Assembly: GCA_032622095.1 (NCBI GenBank)
Contig: CP136061.1
Coordinates: 10,121,287 to 10,185,286 of the forward strand
Source of the DNA: Siphonodentalium dalli
Taxonomy: Eukaryota > Mollusca > Scaphopoda > Gadilida > Siphonodentaliidae
Reading direction: 5' to 3'
DNA: 64,000 bases
Of this stretch, positions 1-12,118 are shown in pieces; the first letter of the stretch is position 1; every line of letters starts with the position of its first letter. The notes under the pieces were generated by a model that was not told the DNA's origin, made no database searches, and saw only the letters and a program-made list of their open reading frames with translations. The position numbers were made by a program, and so were the translations under genes.

Positions 1-364
1 CTGATGGGAGTTTTAAAAAATTGTTTTATAATATATAATTTATCACGTAACTGTGGCTATTAATCCGACATCGCGCATTCAGTTTTCTGGTAACAACTGC
101 GCAGTAAGCTTTTCTCGAAACAATGCGCGGAAGATATATAGCGCAGTAAACTTTTCTCGAAACAGTGCGCGGTAGATTCTACCACTCACTCTCTCTAATA
201 AAACGTTAAAATGATCTTGCAAATTCGTAACTGAAGACCTTCTACTACTATATTTTATTAATATACATGTTTTAAATCAACTCCCCGTGCATAATAACTG
301 TTTTGTTTGTACCGCGCAGTTCCGCGCACTTCTGCGCAGTTCCGCGCACTGTTTCGAGGTACCC
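1..364. other. Flank with short GC-rich inverted and direct repeats
   Basis: No gene seen. A roughly 40-bp motif containing GCGCAGTAA and CTCGAAACA followed by GTGCGCGG occurs twice at about 99-172. Its reverse complement (CCGCGCACTGTTTCGAG) lies at about 342-358, with extra GCGCAGTTCC copies before it. The spacing suggests a small inverted-repeat element immediately outside the foldback arm that starts at 365. No target duplication was identified. Confidence 0.4.
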
Positions 365-643
365 CGTCGAACTGCGCTTACGAAATATTATGATCAACGT
401 TTTTTAACGATTTCTTCGTTTTCACACCAACTCGAGTGCATCCGTGTGTTCAAAAATAACAAATAACCACATATTATTTGTAAACGCCGAGATTTTTTTC
501 ATTTGGATCATTTAGAACCAGTATTTAAACGATTTTCGAACTCCCACTGAACCTCCCAGTTGGGCGGTTACGAACCTCCTGGATGGTGGTTACGAACGTG
601 ACTGGGTGGGTACGAACCTGGCTGGGCGGTTACGAACTATCAT
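365..643 (+). repeat. Left outer inverted arm of a large foldback-like element
   Basis: These 279 bases are the reverse complement of 10551-10829 with few differences. Both begin or end with CGTCGAACTGCGCTTACG and include the GGGCGGTTACGAAC repeats. The arms enclose about 9.9 kb. Long inverted arms of this kind are typical of foldback elements or DNA transposons with long TIRs. No transposase was recognised between them. Confidence 0.8.
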
Positions 644-675
644 GCATCTGATGCTTAAAAGATAATGTTACTTGT

Positions 676-1165
676 GTGTATGAACCGGTCATACGCGGTG
701 GAGGTTCTCATATTATCCGCCGGTCATATGGGAGAGGTTCTCATATGAACATATTATCCACCGGTCATATGCGGTGGAGGTTCATATTATCCGCCGGTCA
801 TATGCGAGGGAGGTTCTCATATTATCCGCCGTTCATACGCGGGGGAGGTTCTCATATTATCCGCCGGTCATACGCGGGGGAGGTTCTCGTAGTATCCGCC
901 GGTCATATGGAGGAGGTTCTCATATGAACATATTATCCGCCGGTCATCTGCGGTGGAGGTTCATATTATTCGCCGGTCTTACGCGAGGGAGATTCTCATA
1001 TATACGCGGAGGAGGTTCTCATATTATCCAACGGTCATATGTGTGGGATGTTCTCATATGAACATATTATCCGCCGGTCATACGCGTTGGAGGTTCATAT
1101 TATCCGCCGGTCATACGCGAGGGAGTTTCTCATATTATCCGCCGGTCATATGGGGGAGCCCTTAC
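676..1165 (+). repeat. Minisatellite, left inner arm
   Basis: A tandem array of about 35-bp units built on CCGGTCATACGCGG, GGAGGTTCTCATATTATCCG and variants. The preceding sequence at 652-675 and this array recur in reverse orientation at 6245-7080, forming an inner inverted pair inside the outer arms. Several open frames run through the array in every phase. They are by-products of the repeat and not genes. Confidence 0.85.
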
Positions 1166-4080
1166 CGAACATAATCGCTTATTACGTCGAGTTCAGGTAA
1201 ATTTTATGGAAAAATTTATCAAAACTTCATATCTCCTATATTTGTGACTTGTTTTTGACAATCTACGTACGAGAATGACCAGAATTCTTCACACTAGAAA
1301 ACGGTGTAGAATTCTGAAAATATTTGTTTAAATACATTTTTAATAGGTTCATGTACTGGTAGTTTGCATTGGAAATAATTTGAAAACTCCAGGCATGTAC
1401 ATTTAACTGAACAAGCCAGACAAGCAATAATATTTGACAAGTCTGGCAGGTATGACATATGTACCTGTACATGTACTAGCTACAGTCTAATATCTTCCAA
1501 CCACAAGTACCTGGTAATTTGTTTCTTTTTTTTCATATCTCCTATATATGTGATTAATGTTTTTGACAATCTACGTATGAGAATGACCAGAATTAGTTAC
1601 ACTGAACAATGATGTAGAATTCTGAAAATATTTTTTTTACAATACATATTAAGTACATGTAGTTGTCTTGGAAATACTTTGAAAACTCGACACATTTAAC
1701 TGAACAAGATATAACTATTTGACATGTCTGGCAGGTATTACATGTACCTTGTACCGTACATGTACTCCTGGATACCCTTTCTAAAAAAATCACTAAATAA
1801 GTGTAATATGTTTATGAGATTTTTTGCAAACACTAATAGTTAATGTATATATAGTGCTCAAAATAAAGAGATTTTTTTTGCGCAAGCCAGTGCAAGCAGA
1901 TAATCTCTTGTAATTAAACTAAGTCATGTTCAACAAATATTTCATAGAAAAAGTGGGGGAAAAATATATTGTTGTAAGAAATATTGGCTCATCCGTGCTT
2001 TATACATTATCAAAAGAAGTGGTTTTATAAACATTTTATGATGAGACCAATATTTATCCCACAGGGTTAGAGTGAAGGACAACAACTGGAATGCGTTTTA
2101 TAGCTACCTGTTTAGAAAATCATATTATTTACAGGAAGCCGATACAATAAATGTAGTAGTAACCAATACAAACATGTGGGTGACAATTTTTTGAGGCACA
2201 ATAACCGCCTATACAGATGTAGGCCAAAAGGGGGGAGACATCAATCGAATGCGTATGTCCCAAAACAAAAACAAACAAAAACAGGGAGGGAGGGAGGGTT
2301 GTCAACACAAGCGACCGTCTTCGGCGAAAACATTATTGGAAAGAAAGTTTAACGCAGTATAACTGCGCGCATCCCTCCGGCAAAATATATAGTTCCTATG
2401 ATTCTGCTCTGCAAATTATCCCCATTCGCTAACTAAATAGCAATACTGCCAAAATACTTGCACTTTATAATTATGTTTTATTTTCGTCTAAGTACTTCGC
2501 AATATCAGTGTATAGCTTACTTATCTAAAATGTCATGCGGTATGATGTAGTGATATATACCAGTGAAAGATCCCGTGATCAAACATGCTTCTGTTTGTAC
2601 CCAATTTTTGGTTAAGTTTACGCATCTAACCCTTTGCGATAAAATACGTCGTTTTGTACGACTATGTTAAATGATATATTGTCAGATTGTCAACACCGTT
2701 CAGATCATATATAAAGTAATTCTTTATTACTATTATTTTTATTTTTGTATATATATATAAAATAATAATTATATTTAAAAGTCAGACAGACCAGTCAATA
2801 TGAGTAAATTTCTATCACTTGAACATATTTTTCTTTAATTATTCTGAATAGGGACAGAAAATGTGGCTATTTTAGATATACATTTAAAATTGTATTATTA
2901 ATATGAATTGAAACTACCCCAATTCTAAATTAAAGTGAGAGAATATTTGCTTATATAAACTAATTCAAGTAATGAATTTGTCTCACTGTACTTGCTAGCT
3001 CTCTGCATCCCCTAAAATATTCTTAGAACTAGTTAAAAGCCTATATACATAGAATGCAATCACTGCCATAGGCAATCATTGAGTCTACATGGTGATCCCC
3101 TGGGACAATTTCAAGTTGTTCTGTTAGCTAGATGGGGCAATGCATGGCCTAGAAGCTTAGATTTTGATACTTCTTAAAATATGTAGCAGATGTGGCACAG
3201 TGTTGACTCTTTGTTTTGATCAGTTTGTCCCTCAATGGTGAATGATGTTCATGTGTATGCAGTTTTATACTCAGATTTTTGTTCTAATTAAGAAGCAATG
3301 TGAAAATTAAGAGATCATTTCTCATATTTGCTGTTTTTTTGATGGATTAATTTATGAAGTCTCACAGAATCCACAGCACCTGGATGGGAAACCATTATTT
3401 GTGTCTCTGGTAACTACCTTCATAATTCACTTTAATTTACGTTGCTATATAGCTTCATGAAACTTCAAAATATGATATTGTATGCATGTATATGGAGAGT
3501 GTACATTACAATTAATATTGGTATGATGATCTTTCATGCAGTCCCACACAAAAGCAATATTAAATCTTAGCTACAGGGATCGAACCATTACAATTAAGGC
3601 CCTCCACAATTCACCTACTTTCTCCCGGATTTTTGGATTACCTTTAAACCATGCATGCACAACCCTGTATAAATAGGATTTAGTATATGAATCTCATAAG
3701 GATAAACCGATTTGAATAAAAACAAATATCCAGGGTGTAAATTTACATATTAATATATTGCTGGGGTGCAGGTGTCAGGGGAGCCTAGGGGTCAATTGTA
3801 TTATGAAATAGCCCCTGTATTGGGGAAATGCTGGCGCCATCCCTATATATTGCAATATTTAAATGAAACTTACTCTGGGTGTATGTATGCATGCCCATGC
3901 ATGCGAATTAACTTTGAAGTGCTAATTAAATTTCTACCTACAATTTTTATTAGACCAACATAATTCAATGTACGTGGCTGAAGTATATATTTTTCTTCTA
4001 TGGTCCCAAGATGAAATAAAAATATGGCTTGAATAACACCAGCATAGCTTTAACTATAACTTATTCTATTTCAATTTCAG
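1166..4080. other. AT-rich interior of the foldback element
   Basis: No complete gene is recognised. A diverged tandem duplication with a period of about 305 bp covers roughly 1225-1475 and 1530-1770; both copies contain TGACAATCTACGTA, GAATGACCAGAATT and TCTGGCAGGTAT. From 2700 to 3760 the sequence is AT-rich. A possible acceptor at about 3540 (TTTCATGCAG) opens a frame of about 50 codons that ends near 3662 without a donor; I do not call it. Confidence 0.5.
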
Positions 4081-5371
4081 AGTTCAAAATTTATTTTTCA
4101 AAGAAAAACTGCTTGACTACATGCAGTAAGGAAATATGCTTGAAATGTACCAGTGCAAGGAGTCAAAACAATATCTCTGTCGAAGTGAAGATAGCAGTAA
4201 AGGGTAAGCTTTATACTTTAAATACAGTACAATTAATTCCTTATCAGGTCCCCTCAATATAGAATTCCCACTGTGCTAAAAATGTATCTCAGTCATTTAT
4301 ATGCTTCGTTGAATGGGATTTCTACTATCATAATGAAAATGAACTCCATATTAAATTTCGGGTATTACCAAAATAATTAACTTAACAGCAGAAATGATGA
4401 GTTTTTAATTTTCTCAGCAGATAATATTTCCACGGTGCTACAAAACACATATATTCTATAAGTTGGCTGTAATGCACCTAATAAGAAGAACATATGCCCT
4501 ATGTTTGACTTTGGAAATAGAGATATGCTCAGCCTGTAATCCTGAACAGATATTCTGCATTGTATGAATGTAACTCCAGTACCAATTATTGGATTGTAAT
4601 GTCATTTGGTACTACTGTGACAATATACCAGCATGGCAAGAAGGATATCCACATACAAACTATTTCATCCATTAATTAACATCCATTCAAACTTTCAGCA
4701 CTGCACCCTTTCCAAACTGCAAATCAGGAAATATGTCATGCTATGCATTACAGTTGTAATAAATAAGCCAATCATGAAATTGATCAATAATCAGGTGATA
4801 CATGTACGAAGCCTTTAAATAGTTATCATTGTATTAATTCTAAATTTTCAGAATTCATAATTTCGGTCTCCAAAAAAAGAGATTTGGGACATCATGACGT
4901 TATTGCTAAAATATGCTCAAAGTGTACAAATGAAAGAAGTCGGATGAAGATTTCGTATGATAAGGGCAAGACTAATGAAGGGTAAGTTAAACTTGTCTGA
5001 TATGGATGTCATACTGTCCATCTTGTATGATACCTTTTCATTGTGAGGAATGTGCAACATTGTTTGACACATTGTGTAAAAAGTATATATTAATGCTAAG
5101 TTTATGACCGCACAGCTAGACAAATAATTTTGTGTAAAGTAACTCCATCAGAAGACCTGCATGTGATTGTGCCTGATCGCAAGGGATGTCATTGAAAATT
5201 AGTTTGTTAAATACAATTGTGGCGGGGAGTCATTTTGCGTAAAACAAAGAAAGCAGAGTAAAGTTGCTTAATTGTGTTAAATTGAATGAAATTTCATCAA
5301 TGATTCGTGGAAATCATAATTTTTCTTTTATTGTTTTCAGAAATGAATCACCAGAACACCAACAAAAGTAA
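4081..5371 (+). CDS. Three 3'-terminal exons of an unrecognised gene
   Basis: The product is not recognised. Three segments have canonical splice signals and compatible phases. Exon a is 4081-4203, after TTTCAATTTCAG and before GTAAGC. Exon b is 4852-4981, after AAATTTTCAG and before GTAAGT. Exon c is 5341-5371, after ATTGTTTTCAG and ending in TAA. Reading frames stay open across both junctions. Exons a and b are similar to each other: both open with Glu-Phe from a split codon, then have a Ser-Lys-Lys and a Cys-x2-Lys-Cys-Thr followed by Arg-Ser and Ile-Ser. That suggests an internally duplicated Cys-containing module, perhaps metal binding, which is inference. The last exon adds a short Gln/Glu-rich tail. 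Upstream exons and the start codon were not found. The gene lies inside the foldback element and could be its own cargo or a captured host gene. Chance alignment of splice sites is possible. Confidence 0.4.
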
Positions 5372-5889
5372 AGAAAAGAATTCGATCAGGATAGAATGTT
5401 ATATATTAATTACTGTATTGTTATAGCCTAAATGTCCTCTGGCCTTCACATGTGATTGTGACCGAGTGAAAGACAGAGTTATAAAAACATCAAAACCCTG
5501 GTATACATTTCACTCAAATCTTTTATAGCACATCCACCAGGATTTGATGAATTTCACACTGTCCTTCACCCAGTAATTATACCATATGAAGAGAGGACAA
5601 TCAGGCCAAGGTCATTTGTTTATATTTGAATAAATTCTATTGATTTTGAAATTGGAGTAGCATACATTTCATAATTCCACCATGAGGAAGGAATATTTTG
5701 GGAGAGTCAGCAATCAGTGGATGAGTTAGAGAATCTTTAGAAAAAGAATGTAAGGTACTATAACATTTAAATAAATGCATGTTCTAAATAATTGTGAGCA
5801 AATCGTGAGGCCTTCCTAAGCAGCATTTTAAGTCATAACCAGAAGACTGTACAATTCAGTAACTTGAGGGTTATATGATTATATTTGAA
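5372..5889. other. Gene-free stretch after the candidate last exon
   Basis: No coding region seen. An AATAAA-like sequence near 5630 (GAATAAATTC) could act as a polyadenylation signal for the upstream exons, which is inference. The rest is AT-rich unique sequence. Confidence 0.3.
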
Positions 5890-6230
5890 CTCTAAGGACA
5901 CGCTAAGGAAACGCTAAGGAATAAGGAAACGCTAAGGAATAAGGAAACGCTAAGGAATTGCAACAGTATATTTGCCAACATACCAACAATATGCAAATGA
6001 GGTAAGCGTTCAAACGCTAAGCTTAGCGTTCGAACGCTAAGCTCATAAATATTTCGCCCAATATACACGCTAACCAAACGCTAACCAAACGATAAGATAG
6101 CGTTTGAACGCTAAGCTTAACATTTGTTTGTCCCATTCATCTTAGCGTTTCTTTTATGCATTTGAACGCTAAGAAAACGGTAAAAAAACCGCTAAGGATA
6201 ATTGCTATAAGCAAACGCTAAATAACGGCG
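5890..6230. repeat. AACGCTAAGG/CTTAGCGTT short-repeat block
   Basis: Many copies of an AACGCTAAGGAA motif occur in both orientations, for example AAACGCTAAGGAATAAGG in tandem at about 5897-5956 and TTAGCGTTCGAACGCTAAGC as a palindrome near 6024. The block precedes the inverted minisatellite. It can form multiple hairpins. No coding role is seen. Confidence 0.75.
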
Positions 6231-6244
6231 ATCGGTTATGGTAA

Positions 6245-7080
6245 GGGGGGTTCTCATATTATCCCCCGGTAATATGGGGGAGGTTTTCATATGAACATAT
6301 TATCCGCATATGACCGGCGGATAATATTTTCATATGAGAACCTCCCCCATATGACATGTGGATAATATGAGAACCTGCCCCGTGTATGACCGGCGGATAA
6401 TATGAGAACCTCCCCCGCGTATGACTGGCGGATAATATGAGAACCTCCCTCGCGTATGACCGGCAGATAATATGAACCTCCACCGCGTATGACTGACGGA
6501 TAATATGTTCATATGAGAACCTCCCCCATATGACTGGTGGATAATATGAGAACCTCCCCCACGTATGACCGGCGGATAATATGAGAACATCCCACACGTA
6601 TGACCGGTGGATAATATGAGAACCTCTCCCGCGTATGAGATTCTCCCTCGCGTATGACCGGCGAATAATATGAACCTCCACCGCATATGACCGTCGGATA
6701 ATATGTTCATATGAGAACCTCCCCCATATGACCGGTGAATAATATGATAACCTCCCACGCGTATGACCGGCGGATAATATGAGAACCTCCCTCGCGTATG
6801 ACCGGCGGATAATATGAACCTCCACCGCGTATGACCGGCGGATAATATGTTCATATGAGAACATCCCACACGTATGACCAGTGGATAATATGAGAACCTC
6901 CCCCCGATATGAGAATTTCCCTCGCGTATGACCGGCAAATAATATGAACCTCCACCGCATATGACCGGCGGATAATATGTTCATGTGAGAACCTCCCCCA
7001 TATAACCGGCGGATAATATGAGAACCTCCCCCGCGTATGACCGGTTCATACACACAAGTAACATGATCTTTTAAGCATCA
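6245..7080 (-). repeat. Minisatellite, right inner arm (inverted copy)
   Basis: This is the reverse complement of the 652-1165 array and is longer, with more tandem units of about 35 bp (GAGAACCTCCCCCGCGTATG, ACCGGCGGATAATATG). It ends at 7080 with the reverse complement of the sequence leading into the left array (TTTTAAGCATCA). The two open frames of 264 and 202 codons here overlap on the same strand and consist entirely of repeat units. Confidence 0.85.
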
Positions 7081-7590
7081 GTTAGCACAAGAAAACTAAG
7101 ATGCATGCATCAGGTCGGCCGTGAACTATCTACCATAGAATTGTTGTAGCTATCGATTATACATTTTGAAACACCTGTCTGTATGTATGTATGTGTGTAT
7201 GCATGAATGCATGTGTATGTGTTATAGACTCTAACACTGCTCGAATTTGGTATTTAACGTGTCAACTTGACCTCGCTCATAGGCATGTTTCTGGACCTTG
7301 ACCGATCCGACTAAAAATTTGTGTGTAGGACTACTTCGATCCCGGGAGCAATATTGACGGGTCCAATTTCACGTGGAACCATGTTCTCGAACGTGCTGAT
7401 ATAGGCATGTTTCTGGACCAATTGAACAATAGTTTGGCCAGACGCTGTATATACTGGGTACTGTCCAGATGGAGGCGATCACAAAAAAATCCCTAACTAG
7501 CCCGAACGAAGTCGAGTACATCAGCTAGTTTAATATATATTTTGGACATTTGTCTGTCTGTTTGTCTGTTAGCTATGGCCGGGAAAACTG
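7081..7590. other. Gene-free stretch with simple TGTA repeat
   Basis: No gene. A TGTATGTATGTATGTGTGTATG simple repeat lies near 7180-7220. Relative to the left arm, the sequence from about 7083 to 10550 interrupts the expected inverted arm (CATCAG, then ATGATAGTTCG), so this block is probably part of a later insertion or rearrangement. Confidence 0.45.
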
Positions 7591-8032
7591 CTTGACAGAT
7601 TTGACGAAATTTGATACCTAGGGGAAATTATTTCCAGGGAGTATTTTGGACGGGTCAAATCTTGATCCCGACCTGACTTTGACATTCAAAAAGATCAATT
7701 CAAGGTCAAATATGGTAAAACGGAAGTATTTCAACGAAATTTGATACCTACTGTTACTTTTGTCCCAGGAGTGTTTCGGGTGGGTCAAATCATGACCCTG
7801 ACCTGATCTTGACATTCAAACCTGTCAATTCAAGGTCAAATCGGGTAAAGCCGGGCGGATTTCGACGGGTACATTTGTCGTGACTTTTGTCCGGGGAGTG
7901 TTTTGGACGGGTCAAATCGTGACCCCGACATGACCTTCACCTTTAAAATAGTCAATTCAAGGTTAAATCGCGCAATTCTCCGAAAATCAGAGGGGAACAT
8001 CCCGGACGAAGTCGGGTCCACCAGCTACTATT
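7590..8032. repeat. Tandem repeat, period about 130 bp (family shared with 56265-56705)
   Basis: Three to four diverged units, each with GACGAAATTTGATACCTA, a GGGGAGTGTTTTGGACGGGTC segment, AAATCGTGACCCCGACCTGA and a TCAATTCAAGGTCAAAT segment. The same family occurs at 56265-56705. Open frames through it are repeat artefacts. Confidence 0.8.
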
Positions 8033-8204
8033 ATATATTTCTAGATTTAGTAACAAACTAAATACCTGTATATTGTACAAAGAAATGTTTGACAAATATA
8101 TCTGTATCAATATTACCACGCGGGTCATTAAAATAGATACGACGAAACAAATATTGAAGGGTGCATGTATCAGGTAAATTTTTATATTTCAAATGATGAC
8201 AGGA

Positions 8205-8579
8205 ATGCGGAAAGTTGAAGTACCTACGCAATACTGGCTATCCGCATGAAGAGATATACATGTATATAAAAACCAAAATAGAAGATGACTGCTGGCGACA
8301 ATGTTTTCCAAAAAAATTCAAAGCATTCGATAGCTCCCATCTAGTTGTCAGCCCGAAGATCAATATGAAGTTTGGTGACTATCAGATGAGGGATATGTCT
8401 GTACAGTTGCTAAACAATTCAGTCATGCAAAAGAGGATCAAAGAGTAAGATACCAAATTGCTGCCTGTGGTAATGTTTTTTAACGAAATTCGGGAAAATT
8501 AGATTACTCTCACGCTGGTTATCCAGAAGATCATTGTGGAATCTGGTGACGATCGGACAAGGGGTGTCGTCTGTAGGAT
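8205..8579. repeat. Diverged modules related to the Helitron-like repeat
   Basis: Two degenerate copies (about 8280-8400 and 8460-8565) of a module also present at 9427-9530. The module reads roughly GCTGGCGACAATGTTTTCC, then ATAGCTCCCATCT, then AAGTTTGGTGACTATCAGA. They suggest that the element whose conserved part begins at 8580 may extend further left in this copy. Confidence 0.5.
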
Positions 8580-10550
8580 CAACCAAATTATTTAGCCATA
8601 AAAATAGTAAAATTGAAGATCACCGCTGGCAGTGATGTCTTCACAGGGACAGTTTGAGAACAAAATATGGCTCACATCTAGCGGTGACCAAAATATCCAC
8701 ATGAGAAAAAGTTCTCCAATAAAAGCTGGCTGCAGGGTGCGCCAATTGATTCAAATTCGAAATTTAGCAGGGTGTACTGCTTGTGGCCATGTTTCCCCCG
8801 CAAATTTGATAGACTGATGGACAAAACCACTGAATCCGTTGAATCAATATACATGTACACATTGATTAATTTTTATGCATTGTTATACACAGTACTGGTA
8901 TATAAAGGTACTGAAAGTAACTATATTACTAGTATACATAAAATAAACCATATATCATGGATATGGGTTCATGACAGCTGAGAACTTGGTGTGAATTAAA
9001 GAGTGGTGGTTTCTCAAGCATATCTAACCCTCCACGTTAGAAAACATGCCATTAAATGTCATAAGTATAATCTAGCTTGAGGACAGAAGTGATCCATAAA
9101 ACCCCCCTTAATTCAACCAGGTCCTCGCGCGATGTATGGTCGATCACATGATGATCTAGGGGGGATTAGAATTGTTGTATAAAAACAGCACTGCGTGTAA
9201 ATATAAAATAAAATAGTGCTACATCTTATTACAGATTATTGCCATATATAATCAGTGATTATACAGACAGTCTGACAAAATAAAGTTTCAGTGACACTCT
9301 ATCCGAAGAGGGGAATAATTTCATCTGTTACAGTCAATGGAGCAATTATGAATCTGGAAAGGTGAAATTTCTAAGTAATACTAGATATCGACATAACGCG
9401 ATAACATATAACGTAAATGCAATATGGCCGCTGGCGACCATTTTTTCCTATGAAATTAAAAAAATATTTGATAGCTCTCATCTGATAGATCAATATCAAG
9501 ATAAATATGAAGTTTGGTGATGATCGGATGAGTGAAGTGGACTGTGGTCTGTGCTAAACTTCTTTATAAACGTCAGTGAGTCATCTTTGTCATGTATTGA
9601 GTTTGATATCTTTTGTTAACAGTTTATAAATTATGTATGTCTCATGTTTGTTATTTTAATTTATGTGTTTATTATCATTAAATAAAGTTGCATTCCTTAA
9701 AAAAGATTCTTACCTCAATGTTTTTATGTTCACTTTATAAACTCCACTGAGTCATGTTTGTCATGTATTGAATTTGATATCTTTTGTTAACAGTTTATAA
9801 ATTATGTATGTCTCGTGTTCGTTATTATATTATATACACTTTATAGTGTGTTTTCAGAACGAAAAAAAAAATGAATAAAATCAACAAATTTGTAAATTTA
9901 AAAACAATTCAAACGTTGTTGTATTCCATGTCCCAGCCCGGACATATACACCAAATTTCAATAATATTCATTGAGAAACAACGGACAAAACGCTATATAA
10001 CAGCCGTATACATATTTTATTCCGAGCCGGCCTCATCCTCGGGTACATGTTATAGTAGGTACCGAATTGACACACATCGACTGGGGCGAGTTGGCCCTGG
10101 GGCGATTAGGCCGATTCCGGCACCTTCTATAATTTACCGTATGTATCCGTTTACGCGTAGTTTACTTTAGAAAGTTCCGCAATTAATACCGTAAATAGAG
10201 CGACCATATTTGACAGAGAATGCCTCTGTTATTGATTATCAAGTTGCTATACATTAAAAACGACAAATTCACATGCTCGTTCAAGCGCAGTAGTCTATTT
10301 TCGCCATGTTAAAGGACATCCACAAATACTAAATAACGCTAACCTACTGCCGAATGTTTTACACGACAACTGTTAACATATTTGGGCTGAATTCACCTGA
10401 CGCGGTATTATTCCTCAAAATAAACAACAAAACCATCGTTACTTGGAAATGTAGTTTGGGCTAACATTTACATAAATCCTCCACATCATTTATTCGACAC
10501 ACACGTCAGATGAAAAACAGACATGAAGTAAACGGCCAAATTGGCCGAAA
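8580..10550 (+). mobile_element. Helitron-like non-autonomous repeat, copy A (unfilled)
   Basis: A 1.97-kb sequence nearly identical to copy B (30100-30829 joined to 39489-40777). Shared ends are CAACCAAATTATTTAGCC at the left and a short palindrome, GGCCAAATTGGCC followed by GAAA, at the right. The centre holds tandem units of about 135 bp. At 9295-9298 this copy has a single CACT where copy B carries the Gypsy retrotransposon between two CACTs, so it preserves the pre-insertion site. The lack of TIRs, the terminal hairpin and the central tandem repeats resemble Helentron-associated elements. That class is inference. Confidence 0.7.
9570..9840. repeat. Central tandem repeat of copy A, two units of about 135 bp
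   Basis: Each unit contains TGTTCACTTTATAAACT (or its equivalent), GAGTCATSTTTGTCATGTATTGA, TTTGATATCTTTTGTTAACAG and TTTATAAATTATGTATGTCTC. Copy B has an additional unit (39750-40080), which accounts for most of the length difference between the copies. Confidence 0.7.
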
Positions 10551-10829
10551 TGATAGTTCGTAACTGCCCAGCCAGGTTCGTATCCGCCCAGTCACGTTCG
10601 TAACCGCCCAGCCAGGAGGTTCGTAACCGCCCAACTGGGAGGTTCAGTGGGAGTTCGAAAATCGTTTAAATACTGGTTCTAAATGATCCAAATGAAAAAA
10701 GTCTCGGCGTTTATAAATAATATGTAGTTATTTGTTATTTTTGAACACACGGATGCACTCGAGTTGGTGTGAAAACGAAGAAATCGTTAAAAAACGTTGA
10801 TCATCATATTTCGTAAGCGCAGTTCGACG
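10551..10829 (-). repeat. Right outer inverted arm of the foldback-like element
   Basis: Reverse complement of 365-643. It begins TGATAGTTCGTAACTGCCC and ends AAGCGCAGTTCGACG. It abuts the right end of Helitron-like copy A with no spacer, so that repeat probably inserted at or recombined into the arm boundary. Confidence 0.8.
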
Positions 10830-12118
10830 AACACTCATTAAAATCATGTAAATACTCGTTTCAAATGATTTAAATTTTAAGAAAATGTTGGTGTGTGCAA
10901 CAAAATATGATCATTTGTTATGTTTGTACTCCAGGGCGCACCAGAATTTGTGTAAAAGTGTAGAAATAGCCAAAAATAGCAAAAATCTGCGAAGACAATA
11001 TTTATCGAAAGTGCCCAGCTGGGCGGTTCCACGTTATTCGATAGATATCGTCTCAAAACTCGTTTTAAAAGATGTACTTAGAAAAACCCTTTAGAATGTA
11101 TTTTAAAAAATGGTCACTTGTTGTGTTACAACATGTAAAAATCCTTGTATTGATGTATAGAATTAGAAAATAGCCAAAAATGAGCGAAAACTGAGTGAAA
11201 ATTACCAAAAATGTACTACGGTCTTCCGTCGATGCTTCGGTCTGCAATATTGGCTCCGAAAGCTTTCTGATGTCAAGTTTTCGGGATATTCGCAAAGAAA
11301 TATATATATTAGTTGTCCAAAAGTAATAATCAATCAATATTGCGTCCAAAATATCCTTTAATTTGGAGTTTACTCTAATACGCCCAGCTGGGCAGCCCAG
11401 TTGGGCTTTTATACTATTTTTTCAAAATCGCCCAGCTGGGCTTTTATAGGGTCTCGACAAAAATACTTAATTGACCATCTATATTTAATGATAGAACAAA
11501 TTCTAGTTGTTTTCGAGGTATAAACAGGTCTGTGTGATCCACAGATTGACCTTTATTAGCCTGATCGGTCTAAAATAGTTCCATTATATTGATAGACCAA
11601 TATTAGACCGATCGGTCTAAAATAGACCGATCAGTCTTTCACCGCCTGCATGCATCTAGGATAAGGGGAGTCACTCTAAGCTGTTCTATAATTATCTTTC
11701 AACCAATAACTAAACTTGGATGCCCTTTTATATCCATGGGAGGCTTTTTTCGTATTTATTAGCTAATTGCGCTTAAGGGTCAGATGCACGATTGCCCAAA
11801 ATATGGCTGAAATCATTGAAAACATCACTGTTGTATGAGCCAAAAACAACAATGGAAAAAAGAAAAAAAGCATAGCAACCAGATTTCATATAGCTCAGCT
11901 TTATAGATAGAATGTGTTCGTGAATTGTTATAGTATGCTGGACGTGTGGTTTCCGTTAAAAAGCACTTTGGTTAGACAAATGTGGGAAATATTTGGGAAA
12001 ATAGCATGTCTTTAGGTACCGAGAACTTTTAAATAACTAAACATATTGGACCAAAGAATGGACCATGATATGCTACGACATCTGGTTTACATGAGAGGAG
12101 CCACAGTTTGTTCATAAA
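10830..12118. other. Gene-free stretch with GCCCAGCTGGGC and GATCGGTCTAAAATAG repeats
   Basis: No gene is supported. Short repeats of GCCCAGCTGGGC / GCCCAGTTGGGCTTTTAT occur at about 11018 and 11380-11445, echoing the GGGCGGTT motif of the arm. A GACCGATCGGTCTAAAATAG palindromic cluster lies at 11555-11640. Small open frames here show no recognisable domain. Confidence 0.4.

Noticed and set aside
676..1174. Overlapping open frames of 73-95 codons on the plus strand
   Set aside because: They are translations of the 35-bp minisatellite in different phases, with the same peptide words repeated.
6259..7053. 264- and 202-codon open frames on the minus strand
   Set aside because: They lie entirely in the inverted minisatellite and overlap each other; stop-poor repeat units explain them.
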